From the NCBI GenBank assembly GCA_019095985.1, contig CM032665.1:42951148-43015147 (forward strand): a stretch of DNA of 64,000 nt, written 5' to 3'. This document shows positions 10,600 to 22,201 of the stretch, piece by piece. A program made the translations under genes and the position numbers. Source of the stretch: Streblospio benedicti. Taxonomy: Eukaryota; Annelida; Polychaeta; Spionida; Spionidae. Below the pieces are notes generated by a model. That model ran no database searches, was not told the DNA's origin, and was given only the letters and a program-made list of their open reading frames with translations. Position 1 is the stretch's first letter. The number at the start of each line of letters is the position of its first letter.

Positions 10600-12450
10600 C
10601 AATTAGAAATGGGACAGTTAACTTGTTACACATAGCACACACACACACACTGGCTCAAAACACACAAAACACACATTGATCACCACATTACACTTATATT
10701 GTGTAGTTGGTCACATGAGTAACATCAAAGTCATAACGAGCATGAAATGAGTAACATTACACCGCTGAGCATCGATCACCGTCTGGAACATGCAACACAT
10801 TATATATCGGCTCTGGCTCCTGTGGATGGACTCAACATTGATTACAACTACAACAATGATGAATCAAAGTTCCCAATGTTTTATTCATTGGACGTTTTTT
10901 CTATCAACAAGTATCACTAACAATGATGAAACGTTCCCAATGTTGTTTTCTTTCTCTTTTTCACGGAAAACACTTCTCTAAGAATAGTATCTAAACTAGC
11001 TATTAATTAACTTATCTGGAGCTAACATAGAAACCGTATTGTGTAAAACACCTGGCAATCTATTGTCTTTTAGACTATTTTATTGGTATTGCTATGCATT
11101 TGGTACATCAATTTGATAAACACCAATAATAAGATAAATCAACATGATGTGCAATCCACATCAAAGTTATCTGACAAACATAACATTATAACATTCATAG
11201 CAAAACTAGGAAATAGGACATGATAACTGTTCAATGCCCCTGGGAAATGGCAGAGAAACACGAAAACAGCTAATAAGCCCGCGCAAAGTAACACATCGCC
11301 ACGTAATTGTACGTTTTCCCATCAGATGTACACACTAATGCTGATTAATGTAACGCAAAACGTGAATGGGACTGATGTGATGTTATTAATGAAGCTTGTT
11401 AATCAGACATCCGTCATTTCCTGGCACTACCCAGATAGCATACATGGTGGAGATGTGTCTGTGATGGTAATAACTACGGGGAGGAGGAATGATTGTTAGT
11501 AGTAATAATCACTAATGCAATCTTCTTGTTTTATACAATATCTGAGCGTTGGCAATATCTGTGTTATCGCCCAGGGAAATTATCTGCATGTGCGTATCGG
11601 CAATATGCGAGTGAAGATGTGACTATTTTTTTTAGATTGATCACTAGTTAAAAACGATAATATTCAAAGCACAGACGTGCAAAGTAAAAATTGTCTGAGA
11701 AAAAAATACCAGCCCATTTTATTCCTCTATTTTTAGCCAGATAAAGAGTGTAGTCTAGATTTAGTCAACAACATCTAAACAAAGATAAGGTAGACACACC
11801 CCTTGTTCTGTCCACTTCCTTACCATTTTAGAACGGTACACAGAACTTAAAACAATGAACAGGTGACGCGGGGAAACTTATGCTATCTTTATGAAATGAA
11901 TACAAGCACCCTTGTCATCTTACAAACTTCCAAATTAGCTTGCTCTGATTAACTACAGACACCAGCAACCGTCTGTATTTTGACTGTGACATTGGTTAAT
12001 GACACAGTAGACTGGGGTGGCCACAGCATAACAACCAAAGTACAAAAAAGTCAGGCTCTAACCAGTTTTCCACGACCCGTGTATATCGAGCGACACGCGG
12101 GGAGCCACGAGCCTTTTCACGGGTTATAATGCGCGTTATTGATACGGGTGATCAAATAGCCAGATCAATATTTCCCATCTAGCTCAGGTAGGGGCGTGAA
12201 AGGACCGGAAGTGGGCGGAAATTCCCGCTGAGAGTCACGCGGTTTGGAGCGTAACAAACGGGCGGAAGTGTGGATCGCGCAGAATGCGGCACGATTCTTA
12301 GGAGCAGGAAGACTTTTGTTTCACATGTAACAGCATGCTGAGCTAGGATCGATGCATTGCTTGGGATTTTCAATTTGAGAGTGCCCACCTTCAAATACAC
12401 CTGCTGGTATTTTGAAGTTGGCATCTTGTCATACCGCGGTGAGGTGTGTC
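10600..12450. other. Intergenic, homeodomain-site-rich block but no gene
   Basis: Nothing coding seen. At 11325-11425 TAAT and ATTA words cluster (CTAATGCTGATTAATG, GTTATTAATGAAGC, GTTAATCAG) without any sign of a repeat family, which is the look of a developmental enhancer but is not proof. Confidence 0.3.
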
Positions 12451-12456
12451 ATATAA

Positions 12457-12654
12457 GAGGGGGAAATATACCCTACCCCATTCTCAAATCTAAACAAAAA
12501 TCCAGGGTCGTTCTCATCAATTTTCTAACCATTCTCATTTCACAATTTCACTTTCACAATTTCTCACAATTCTCAAAGAAAATGGACCCCATTCTCATTT
12601 CTCATAACAAATCAAGGGCCATTTTCACATCTCAAAATAGGTATATTTCCCCTC
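12457..12654. mobile_element. MITE with intact 6-bp target duplication
   Basis: Starts GAGGGGGAAATATACC and ends GGTATATTTCCCCTC, an inverted pair of about 15 bp with one extra G. It is flanked on both sides by ATATAA (12451-12456 and 12655-12660). The interior is a run of imperfect CATTCTCA / TTCACAATT words. It has no coding capacity and looks fairly young because both ends and the duplication are intact. Confidence 0.8.
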
Positions 12655-12969
12655 ATATAAATTTGTACTTGCACATTGCAGGATACTGGAAGGAAATTAC
12701 AAGGGACTAAATGTATGTAACATCTGCTACATATGCAGCTGCATTTGTTCAAGAACATTATGGCACCTTGCAATTCCATCCCATTATCTCAGACGAATAT
12801 ATAAACACCTGGCAATGTCAACCACCCAGCTCTGAACCTCTAAGCTTTTCTGCGTTTTTGTCTACTACTGCAACGTCAAACCCAACCAAGGGTGGGAGTC
12901 GAACATCTTGCGTCCATTTCTTCTCTGCTAGAGCTGTTCTTATGATCAACAAAGCTGGTTTTTACTAAT

Positions 12970-15300
12970 TAATCCCACTCAGCAAATATGTGCATTGTGC
13001 TCGACTCATAGCCTCTAAGAGATGAGCCACATTAGAATAATTGCATTGTGTAGCATAACAGCGCCATTAGCCCCAGCAGTGCCAACTAAGAGGTCATAAA
13101 AGCCGTTCAAGAAGTTTTCTAAATGGGAACATCTCCCCTGAGTGTGCTAGAGGACGGCATAAGTGGAGGGATGAGCGGGGACGGAGCGGCTGAGTTTGCT
13201 CAGGGTATCACTGAGTAATTACCCGCTCAAATGTTAATGTTTGTGGGAATCTTTTCTTTATAGCCTCGTCTAGCGTATAATTGGTTGTGTTGTATTGGTT
13301 CACGTTGCTAGCAGATCCAGATTTTTTGAAAAAGGAGAAGTTATTTTTTTTCTTTTCTTTTTGGGGGGTGGGGGGTGGGGGTGGGGGCATGGAACCATTC
13401 CCTGGATTTTAACGTTTTCAAACTTGCAGACATGTCATGCAGAAAAAGTAATTAAATTGAAATGGTTGGGGTTGAAAGAGAGATGTGCCCATGCGCGTGC
13501 TTGGACGGGTGGTTTTTAAGGGTGATCATCTGAATGAGTAACATTTTATGCTTGATACTTGGTACAGTTGTGTACCGCAAAAATATAAATGTTTGGTGAA
13601 TAATGTTGATGGGGTAAGGTGATAAAATCTTGTTTTAAACGTGCAATGCATTAGATGTACTATACATATTGCGTAAATGTACAAGTACATAATTTCACTA
13701 ATTTGAGACTTTTGCGTTTTGCCTCATAATCAGAGATAAAATCATTCAATGTTTCAAAGTTTTCAATTAGGTCCGCTCTAAACATTATAATTTCACGCGG
13801 CATACACATGTAGGAAATGAACTGCTAGAAGAAATGTCAGGCGAAAATTGCATTAGACGCAAGCAGATTATTAATAATGTTGTAATCCCAAATTGACAAC
13901 TGGCTAATTAGTAATCACGAATGTGACACCACTTCATTATAAATAATCAGATTCTCTTCAGCAATAATCTCTGCCAAAAAAATTGTTGGGTTGTGTTTTA
14001 CATTAAGCATTTAATGATGTTCCTGCCCTAACACAGTGGAACCTTAATCATTTGGACACTTTCTGAGGATGTAAACCGTGTCCATGTAAGACACTTGCCT
14101 TGATTGGGCAGGCTCACATATTAATAGCACGGTAAACTGTATAACACACAACTAATAAAGGCCATTAAAGTCATTACACCACGATCTCATGATGCATACA
14201 TGACAAACAGAAATTGACCTGATTGAAACCTCCTGAATAGCTTCAGCTTTGAAAATCGTTTGATAGAATAGTATACACATACATATAGTACACATGCGTC
14301 TAAACGTACTAATACTAACGATGAATGGTCGTAACAGGTGAATATTGAAATAACACATGCGAATGGAGGACAAAGTGCACCAATCATTCCCCCTGTCACC
14401 AGGTTGATAAATGAGGTCCCATTCATCACTCCTGATGGCACGTACAATGCTCACAGAATCTCTTACAACTTTCATTCACTGAAAACCAATAATAACAAAC
14501 ACACCATTCTAATTATTTCCACATTTTAATCTAAACTACGCATATTCTTTTTTTAATTGAATTAAATGATTTGAAAACTGGCGCTCCCTGAATTCATTCA
14601 AACAAAAATAGTTTCCACTCCCACAAGCTTACATATATATACATGATTGCACAAGTAACATTTGCTCAAAATCCCTTTGTACTCTGTTTCACATCATTCT
14701 GGCTTTAGTGCATTACTCTTCAAGGACAGCTTCATACAATGTTTGTACACATTAAATACAGCGGGAAATGAAGAACAAATTATAACAACATGAAACTTAA
14801 AGGATGGGCCACATTAACGCAAATCCAATTAGCAGAAAGTTGACATTTAATTAATTTCTCACCTGTCAACGATTATGCTGTGGGTGCTGATGAGTTTCTG
14901 CTTTATAATGTCTGTTGGCCTTTGTTGTTTTTTCCATGACAAATGTCATGCGCATATATACATCTTTCTGCCCTGATATCCCCAAATTGCTTTTTAATTA
15001 GAATTGTATCTGTTGCAATGAATGCGCCCCCTCCTACTAAAACCCTAAAATTATTGGTTCCACCGTTGAAAGTATACTTTTGAAAATGTACCAAATCACA
15101 AGGATTTGTTTTTATTGTATTATTTGTACACAGAGATGAAATACGTGACTGCACCTTTCATGTGTACAACCATATTATCTATGGTTCTTTTAATGAATTT
15201 TGTGATGCATTAGAATGAGCAAATTAATAAAGTCGTGGAACAACTCATCAGTCATTGCATATTTGGGAGGACGATTGAATATCACTCCATCTCTATGCAC
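12970..15300. other. Intergenic, no gene seen
   Basis: AT-rich with a G-rich patch at 13361-13389 and a possible fragment of the GGCAGATCC MITE at about 13308-13350. A degenerate stretch at 14036-14130 may be a remnant of the ACAGTAGAACCTC family. No coding exon recognised. Confidence 0.4.
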
Positions 15301-15327
15301 GACTGGAAAGTTGTTGTCATGGTTCTA

Positions 15328-15428
15328 ATGATTGACAGGCTAGATGAATGATTGACAGGCTAGATGAATGATTGGCAGGCTAGATGAATGATTGGCAGGC
15401 TAGATGAATGATTGGCAGGGTAGATGAA
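15328..15428 (+). repeat. Five-copy 20-bp tandem repeat carrying PBX-MEIS-like sites
   Basis: The unit is ATGATTGACAGGCTAGATGA, repeated five times head to tail with no length change. Units 1 and 2 carry TGATTGACAG, the well-known composite site for PBX with MEIS/PREP homeodomain proteins; units 3-5 carry TGATTGGCAG. The last unit has one further change (AGGGTAG). Surroundings are non-coding. Confidence 0.95.
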
Positions 15429-15877
15429 ATACATCACTGTATATAACCTCGAGCCATTTTGACCTAATTGGGATGATGTCAAGGGCTCAAAAGCAAGTTT
15501 TGAAAAACAGGTTGATATTCAGGGTGAAATACCTTGACCATACTATTAAAGCTCTCCACTTCTTTGACAAGCAATACTTATTATTGAAATGCCTACTAGC
15601 TAAAAGAACCTATACAGCAATACGTTGCTTGCTCATATATATAACCTCATCAAACGGGAAACCCCATCCCCTATAAACACTGCTTGATCTCCAACATTCG
15701 TCTCACCATCACACACACCACACAAATCAGAGTAACATTATACACTGTTAATTTAGCCCCAGTCCCTGCTCCCACCATCATAACAAATTACCACCTTCCG
15801 TGTTCTGCAATAAACCAACATTTGCGATCAGGACGGCTGTCACTTCATTGGAGAGTGTTTGATGGAAGATAGATACG

Positions 15878-15961
15878 CCTCGCGAGGATAAAGCTTTAAT
15901 CTCACACTGCACACATGTCCAAATAATATATTATCTGGAGGCAGGGCAATTTGTTTCTATC
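15878..15961 (-). other. Copy A of an 84-bp inverted duplicate pair
   Basis: Read on the minus strand, this segment aligns without any gap to 22118-22201 on the plus strand, with 16 differences in 84 positions. The most conserved part includes ATATTATTTG, ACATGTG, GTGTGAGATTAAA and TTTATCCTCGCG. It has no open frame, terminal repeats or target duplication. Possible explanations are a duplicated conserved non-coding element, a small RNA gene pair, or two old copies of an unrecognised repeat. Confidence 0.7.
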
Positions 15962-17009
15962 AGTATTGGTAGCCTCCACCAGACAACCCTCTCTGTGTGC
16001 ACACTTCAACGGGAGCAGATGCAATTTTAATGGACATTTGGATTGCCAGTGAGTGTACACTTTGTGTTTTATTCACTTAAAGCTGATGTGCTTTGTGCTC
16101 GTATGACGTGGTGGGTAATAAGCACATTAGTGCGGGGTGCCGGGGGAAAGACCTTGATATTTTACAGGACATTTTGATACACATTCTGTGGCTATTCTGG
16201 GAAGCAGGTTATGCGTTTGACCTTCTTTCGCGCAGAGAATGTTTTAGGCAAATTGTTTGTTTAGAATTTTAGTTAATTTCAATATATTCTTACAAATACC
16301 TGATAGAGAAAGCTAGAGTAATAGCTAGGCAAGATGGCATAATAACACTTAACACGTGAGAGTCGCAGGCTTTCAAATTAGATATATGTTCAGGCAGGAT
16401 TTAGGCATTATGTGTTTGCCTACTAATGTTTGATCACGTTTTGACGACGTTCAGAAAATCCCGTTGTGGCACATTTTGATACTTAACTCTATGAAACAAA
16501 GTGTTACACTCACTGTCATTTTGTTTTACATCGAATGTATAACATAACAGTGAGAGTTTATTGAATCTGACCACAATTTGAAAATGTTGAGTATATTTTG
16601 TTTTTGTTTTTTCCATTTGTCTTGTGAGAGCGACTTCACTGCTAAATTGCATTCAAAGTATCACAAGTTTCAGACATTTAGGCCAGTGTCTCAGTTATTA
16701 TCATCTTATTACTGTACTACATGTGTGATAATATAAATAGATGTCTCTTCAGCTATGTCAATGCAGTGGTAGGAGCTTGCTTGGCAGAACAGTGAGAGTA
16801 GACTTGATGATATAAATGGTGCTGCAAATCACAAAGAAAGTGAGCACTCGATCATTAAAAATTACCAAAAATGGCAGGTTTTAAGTTTTCACCTCGCCTC
16901 AAGCACATAAATCACAGCTCGTGTTAAGCCGCGGCTGACAGGAAAGTCATTAAAGTGCCGGGTGGACGGCAAGACGTGACGGATGGGGGGAGGGAGGGGG
17001 CCGAGGGGC

Positions 17010-17014
<5 letters not shown>
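15962..17014. other. Intergenic, no gene seen
   Basis: Contains a GC-richer block at about 16095-16150 (GACGTGGTGGGTAATAAGC) of unknown meaning, then AT-rich sequence. No coding evidence. Confidence 0.35.
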
Positions 17015-17048
<34 letters not shown>

Positions 17049-17080
17049 GTGGTCACACACACACACAGGTTCACACACAC

Positions 17081-17119
<39 letters not shown>

Positions 17120-17133
17120 CACACACTCTGTGT

Positions 17134-17180
<47 letters not shown>

Positions 17181-17199
17181 CACGTGGCACACACACACA

Positions 17200-17283
<84 letters not shown>
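17015..17283 (+). repeat. Compound (CA)n microsatellite
   Basis: About 270 bases of CA repeats with short interruptions (AAGTGGT, GGTT, CTTTA, CTCTGTGTGA, CTACACGTGG). It directly abuts a MITE on its right. Confidence 0.98.
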
Positions 17284-17285
<2 letters not shown>

Positions 17286-17435
17286 GTGTTAGGTGGTCTC
17301 AATAGAGAAGAGGTCTCTGTAGGGACTATTAGGGAGGTTCATTTTGGTAGCTTTATGCAATTTGTGACGGTGGAAAGTGGTCTTATTATAGAGGTGGTCT
17401 AAAAAGAGAGGTGGTCTTAATTGGAGTTTATACTC
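17284..17435 (+). mobile_element. ACAGTAGAACCTC-family MITE, left end replaced by CA repeat
   Basis: Has GTTAGGTGGTCTCAATAGAG, GGTAGCTTTATGCAATTTG and the right half GTGGTCTTAATTGGAG. The left terminus is missing where the CA array begins. Confidence 0.7.
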
Positions 17436-17442
17436 TGTGTGA

Positions 17443-17622
17443 CAACCTCTGTAATTGAGACCTCTCTATTGAGACCAACTCTGTAATACGATCACTAATC
17501 ACGGTCCCAAATCTTCATACAGCTATCAAGATGAACTTCTGTGTAAAAAGACCACCTCTCTATTGAGATGACATGACACCGGGTCCAAAGGTGGTCCTCA
17601 TAGAGATGTTCTACTGTACTAG
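17443..17622 (-). mobile_element. ACAGTAGAACCTC-family MITE, inverted neighbour
   Basis: Begins ACAACCTCTGTAATTGAGAC and ends GAGATGTTCTACTGTACT. The internal CACGGTCCCAAATCTTCATA and ATAGAGATG words are the reverse complement of the copy just upstream. The pair forms a large inverted repeat. Confidence 0.75.
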
Positions 17623-18900
17623 ATAGATCCTCCTGTGTTTGAAGGGTGGGGGCGGTAAAGGAAGTGGGAGGAAGGAGAGGGGTTTTAAGGAAGATTTTAA
17701 GGAAGTGGGACGTGAGGAGAGTAGGCTGAAAATTATGGGATGTGGGCAATGAGACAAAGATAGGACCATAAAACATACAGGAGAAATACACACAGTAGGA
17801 TGGATCCAACTAGATAGCTAAGTAAAAACAGAATCATGCACTCACTTACATCATTAGTTTACGAGTAGGCCTATATTATTTCAAGAACCCCTTTTCATTT
17901 TTGTAAATGAAATATCTGTAAACTAAGAGCTTAAATGAAACCATGCTCGTGAAAAATCAAAACATATTCTTTTCCTGAACCCAAAATCGCACTGCTTAAT
18001 CTTGGCTGATTAGCCTCATATGTCTCCCGGGTAATTAATTACGGCTCTCCTGGTAGCGCCCGGACATTCCGGACAGAGGATCCATTGAATGTACGTCTTT
18101 TCCATATCTGAATCTTAATCTGAAGGTCAACATTGCAGAAGAACTCAGCCATACATATGCATATTGTCGCAAAAGATGCTGATAAATGAATCTGGAAATT
18201 TTGCATTTGGGGAAAATCAAGAATCACTAGTGGCTTTACTGTAGATATAATACTCCACCAAAATGCGGCATATTTGTGTTCATATGGTTTGATTTTGCCC
18301 TCATCTGACAGACAATTGAGACTGGTCAAGGGTTCAAGTCCACAGGACACAAGTCCAGTTTTGCCAACACAAAGAATACACACTGCTTTTTATAGTGTTA
18401 AAATCTGCTTTCAAAGCGGATGGATCTGGTGTATAGAATTAAAGCTGTTTTGAACAATCCTGCACTTTTAACACATTTGTAAAAATGCATTCAGATGGCA
18501 CATGTGTACATGTATCTGTCTAATCTGAAGCACTTACAAATGAAATTATTAGAAATATTAATAATTAAAATAGACAACATTTGATCCTCATCAGTTGAGC
18601 AACCAGGCAAATGTTATAATAGTGAAGCTAGTGAAACATTTCAGTCTTAGAAATAGACTACATCGATTTGGTCTTAAAATGGTGACATAGAAAAGTTTTA
18701 ATCTGAATTTTTCTTGTGGTTTATGGTTGACCGATATTACCAGCTCATTGTATGTTTTACTTTTACATCCACATTAAAACAGCATCATTAACGTGCACAT
18801 GTGTAACAATTCCATCATATCATAATGAGCAACAACACATCGAAGAAGTGACCAACACTCTGTACTGGTGGTTATCTACTATCCTACCAGACTGTACAAC
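17623..18900. other. Intergenic, interspersed repeat fragment, no gene
   Basis: 17640-17765 is a purine-rich fragment (GGAAGTGGGAGGAAGG, GTGGGACGTGAGG) that resembles the reverse complement of 38270-38400. The remainder is AT-rich with no coding signal. Confidence 0.4.
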
Positions 18901-18909
18901 AATACCCGG

Positions 18910-18968
18910 GCATCAACTAAAGTTTAAACCATATCCAGTGAAATAATGGTTTAAACTTTAGTTGATGC
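18910..18968. repeat. Perfect 23-bp hairpin with 13-base loop
   Basis: Arm 18910-18932 begins GCATCAACTAAAGTTTAAAC and arm 18946-18968 is its exact reverse complement, around the loop ATCCAGTGAAATA. The 59-base size is in the range of a small-RNA precursor, but a perfectly paired animal miRNA stem would be unusual and a small foldback transposon is equally possible. Confidence 0.85.
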
Positions 18969-19014
18969 TATACAACCTGGATAGATGAATCTACATAACT
19001 CTAATACCCGGCCA

Positions 19015-19135
19015 GCTAGCCGCCATTATAATCAACCTGCCCCCATTAAAAAGCCCTCCGTCCGGTACCCCAGCTGAGCCCTCGCCGCCCGGATGACGCA
19101 TGGCGCCGCCGCCGCCGCCGGGGTGGCGTGCCCGA
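19015..19135. other. Isolated CpG-rich patch
   Basis: About 120 bases rich in CpG (CCGTCCGGTACCCC, CGCCGCCGCCGCCGCC) in an AT-rich setting. No exon phase or codon pattern was recognised; it could be a small CpG island or a conserved control element. Confidence 0.35.
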
Positions 19136-20185
19136 AGTGTCGTCTGTAACACTTGCCTGCTGATTACTTATGACACGCGGCCAACTGATGCCCCCGCCAG
19201 TAATGCGCCTGCTAAATTGAATTGTGACGCTGGTTGTTGGTGCAGCAGGGTTTGTGGGGTGGACACGGCTGTAGTGGTGTGTGGCTGAAAGTTGTGTGTA
19301 TGACTTTCCCTGTTGGTAGATCTAGTTTAAAAAGAGATAGAGAAATGGGTCCGTGTGGCGTGCACTTAATGATGGGAGCTTCATGAATGAGACGGTTGGG
19401 CCGATTTGGATGGTGGTGGGAGTTGGACTCGTGAACAGAAATTGTCACTGGGGTTCGACAGTGGTGGGTCGGGTCTGATGGTGAGTGTTTAGCAAACAGA
19501 TCAAATATGAGAAATGGATTTGATCAATAACTGCCTGACCCGGTGTAAAACCTAAAGTCGAGAGAGCAGAGTTACAGGTTTGTTTGGGTTAGTCTCACGA
19601 TGTGTATACAAAAGTAGGGAGTTGGAATGTGATGTTCAGACTTGCGTTGGTGAATGATTATGAGCATTTGTTCGGAACTTGTCTATTGTGAGTGGGATGG
19701 AAGTGGATGAATTACTCGTATGGGGACAACCATTATCTAACAGTCTAAAAGATAAAATTTTTATATTATTGAGCTCTTTTAAAACTAGTCTTACCTGCAA
19801 TACGTTTGCATTGCTTTGTTTTTGATTAAAAAAAGTGGAAAACAAAAGTTTACACATACATATTAAATGCAAATTTTCATTGTTTGAGCTGTATAATGCG
19901 CTTATGTCAAACATCTTACGGCTGAAGTGGGCTCAATGGGCGATCTCACACCACCTGATGCTACATGTATATGCATTCGTAAAAAGCATCTGATATTATA
20001 TGCATTTATCAACCAAGCTTAATGAAATATGATTGTTCCCTTCTCGTGGGAAATAGCCTTACTTTGACTGCACTTGTGCAATGATGAAGAGTGATCACAC
20101 AGCAATGATGGACATGTATTGGATGTATGAGTGGTGTGTGTAAAGGAAAGGCATGTTTATCATAGAACGGGGTTCACAATAGTGT
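19136..20185. other. Intergenic, no gene seen
   Basis: No coding signal, tandem array or recognisable element beyond ordinary AT-rich sequence. Confidence 0.35.
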
Positions 20186-20704
20186 AGAAACTCTCTATTA
20201 GGACCACCATTGGGGCCAGTGATAGGTGGTCTCAATAGAGAGGTGGTCTTTTATGGAGGTTCATCTGGTAGCTTTATGACGATTTGGGATCGTAAAAAGT
20301 TGTTAATGTAAATGTAAATGTGGTGGTTTATAGTCCTGATCCAAGTCTTGCTCTCGGGACTTTACAATTTACACCAGGTCATTGGCCCACTTATTGATCA
20401 TCAATTAATCATTTCTCATATACTTGCATTCTCGGCAGCTTGCGTTCAGCGCACAATGTTATTCACTCACACACTCACTTACTCTTTCAACCCAATGACC
20501 TGTACCTAATTAACGTGTAGGTGCCACGGAGCCGTGTGCAGCTGCTTTAGGGATGAGTGTGTTCAACACCCACCACCAGACCCGACTGGGAATCGAACCA
20601 ACGACCTTCTGGTCACGAGTCCAACTCGGCCACAAAAGCACACAGTGGTCTTATTATAGGGGTGTCTCAATAGAGAGATGGTCCTAATGGGAGGTTCTAA
20701 TGTA
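20186..20704. mobile_element. ACAGTAGAACCTC-family MITE split by a SINE
   Basis: The left half (AGAAACTCTCTATTAGGACC through GGGATCGTAAAAAG) and right half (AGTGGTCTTATTATAGG through GGGAGGTTCTAATGTA) together make one MITE. The interruption from about 20304 to 20632 is a tRNA-derived SINE, so the MITE is older than the SINE. Confidence 0.8.
20304..20632 (-). mobile_element. tRNA-derived SINE inserted in a MITE
   Basis: On the minus strand the head reads TGGCCGAGTTGGACTCGTGA and GTTGGTTCGATTCCCAG, good matches to the A box (TRGCNNAGYNGG) and B box (GGTTCGANTCC) of a RNA polymerase III promoter. The body ends in a tail of ATTTAC repeats at the low-coordinate end. A second, older copy lies at 34966-35305. 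AAAAG on both sides is a possible short target duplication. The SINE superfamily is not assigned. Confidence 0.8.
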
Positions 20705-22117
20705 CAACAACAGTACCATCCCCCGCACTGCATTTGTCAGTAACGAAAACAATAACCATAATTTACAATGCACAGATAGTCTCTCCTCGTCGCTAATGTA
20801 CTCGAGAACTTTTCAACTGTCTCTTTCTGTGCATTGTAAATTCACTAAAAGCAATAAAGCCCACTATTAGAAGCCAGAACAATGGTGAAATCTAATTACA
20901 TGTGGAGATACTGAGCAAGCACGCCCATTGTCTTTGAGCTCGTCCGTCCACTTATGCTTTGAGCACCCCCGCGGGAAGTGTGCCCAATTTGAAAACATCT
21001 TAGAAAGCTTTTATGACCTCCTGGTTGACATGTTCCTGCCGTGGAGTGAGCTTTATACGGAACAGTTGCTTTGTTTTTGTGTGGTTTATTTCGTAGGTGA
21101 AAAAAGTACTACTGCTAATAGATTTCTATAGTATCTACAGTATCCCTGGTAGTATTGCACACAATGGGATATTCAGCATTTCAATTCGACCGTTAGACAC
21201 AACACATTTACAGTTTAATACCTGGTAAACCTGCAGGCTTGATTCATATACTGGTTGTAGCTAAAGCTGGTAATGGCCAGTTATCGGAAAATCTACACAG
21301 TGGGAGAAATAAAACTGAAAAGGGGGATTATATGGGCAAAACGGCCAAAAATGAGTGCTTTCAATAAAGAGGGCTATTGGGAAAGTGGCTAAAACTTCTG
21401 TGATGTCGGTAAAGATTGAGGGATGTAGGAAAGAACAGACATTTGCATGGATGTGGGATTTCCTTACTCCTTACTCCCAGACTGCATGCAGTCCTTCTCA
21501 TTTCATCATCAGCTATGTTTACTACCCTCACTGATAAATAAATAGTCCCTCCATATTGATTACAACCCCACTTGTATTCGAACGAGGCAACAATCACTGT
21601 ACACCTATCATGGATGAGGGTGGTATAAGTGATTTGCTCAATACTACTAACGTGGTAAGAGATAAGTGGCTATTTTCAAATGAACCAGTCCAGTGCTGCA
21701 TTAAAAGTAATAAAGAAGGCAAACGCACGTGTGAAATCAGACAACATTAACGAATGTCGAACTACTAGATGTTTCAATCAGCTGTTTCGCTGTCTTCCTG
21801 GACTTCCAAGGTAGATTTCAAGCACTTCCGGTTATTCGCAATGCTGCATTTCACACACCTCTTCGCCATAGTTCTATAACTTCCTGTTGTGTTTATAAAG
21901 TGGATGATTGTACTCGCTGTTTTGTTTATAATGGTGGAGTATGGAGCCTTTCATAACTTGTTTAGTCCATTGCGATTATTAGTTTCAAGCACGCTCGGGT
22001 TACCTGGGATACACTTAACGTAATATTTGCCAATATTACGATACGGGCATTGCACAGCCTACTACTTATGGAATGCTCCTTCTGCACAAATTGAAACCTT
22101 CACCGCGCTGCTTTTAT
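20705..22117. other. Intergenic, no gene seen
   Basis: A block at about 20865-21060 has mixed base composition (CGTCCGTCCACTTATGC, CACCCCCGCGGGAAG) and an AACAATGG Sox-like word, but no supported exon. Confidence 0.35.
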
Positions 22118-22201
22118 AATAGAAATAGATTGCCTTTTCCCTTGACAATATATTATTTGAACATGTGCGCCGTGTGAGATTAAACCTTTATCCTCGCGTG
22201 T
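22118..22201 (+). other. Copy B of the 84-bp inverted duplicate pair
   Basis: Plus-strand partner of 15878-15961; gapless alignment, 16 differences in 84, with ATATATTATT and TTTATCCTCGCG unchanged and most differences being transitions. The sequences outside these limits do not match. Confidence 0.7.

Noticed and set aside
20560-20632. tRNA gene on the minus strand
   Set aside because: The A and B box matches belong to a SINE head; a full cloverleaf is not formed and a long SINE body with an ATTTAC tail follows.
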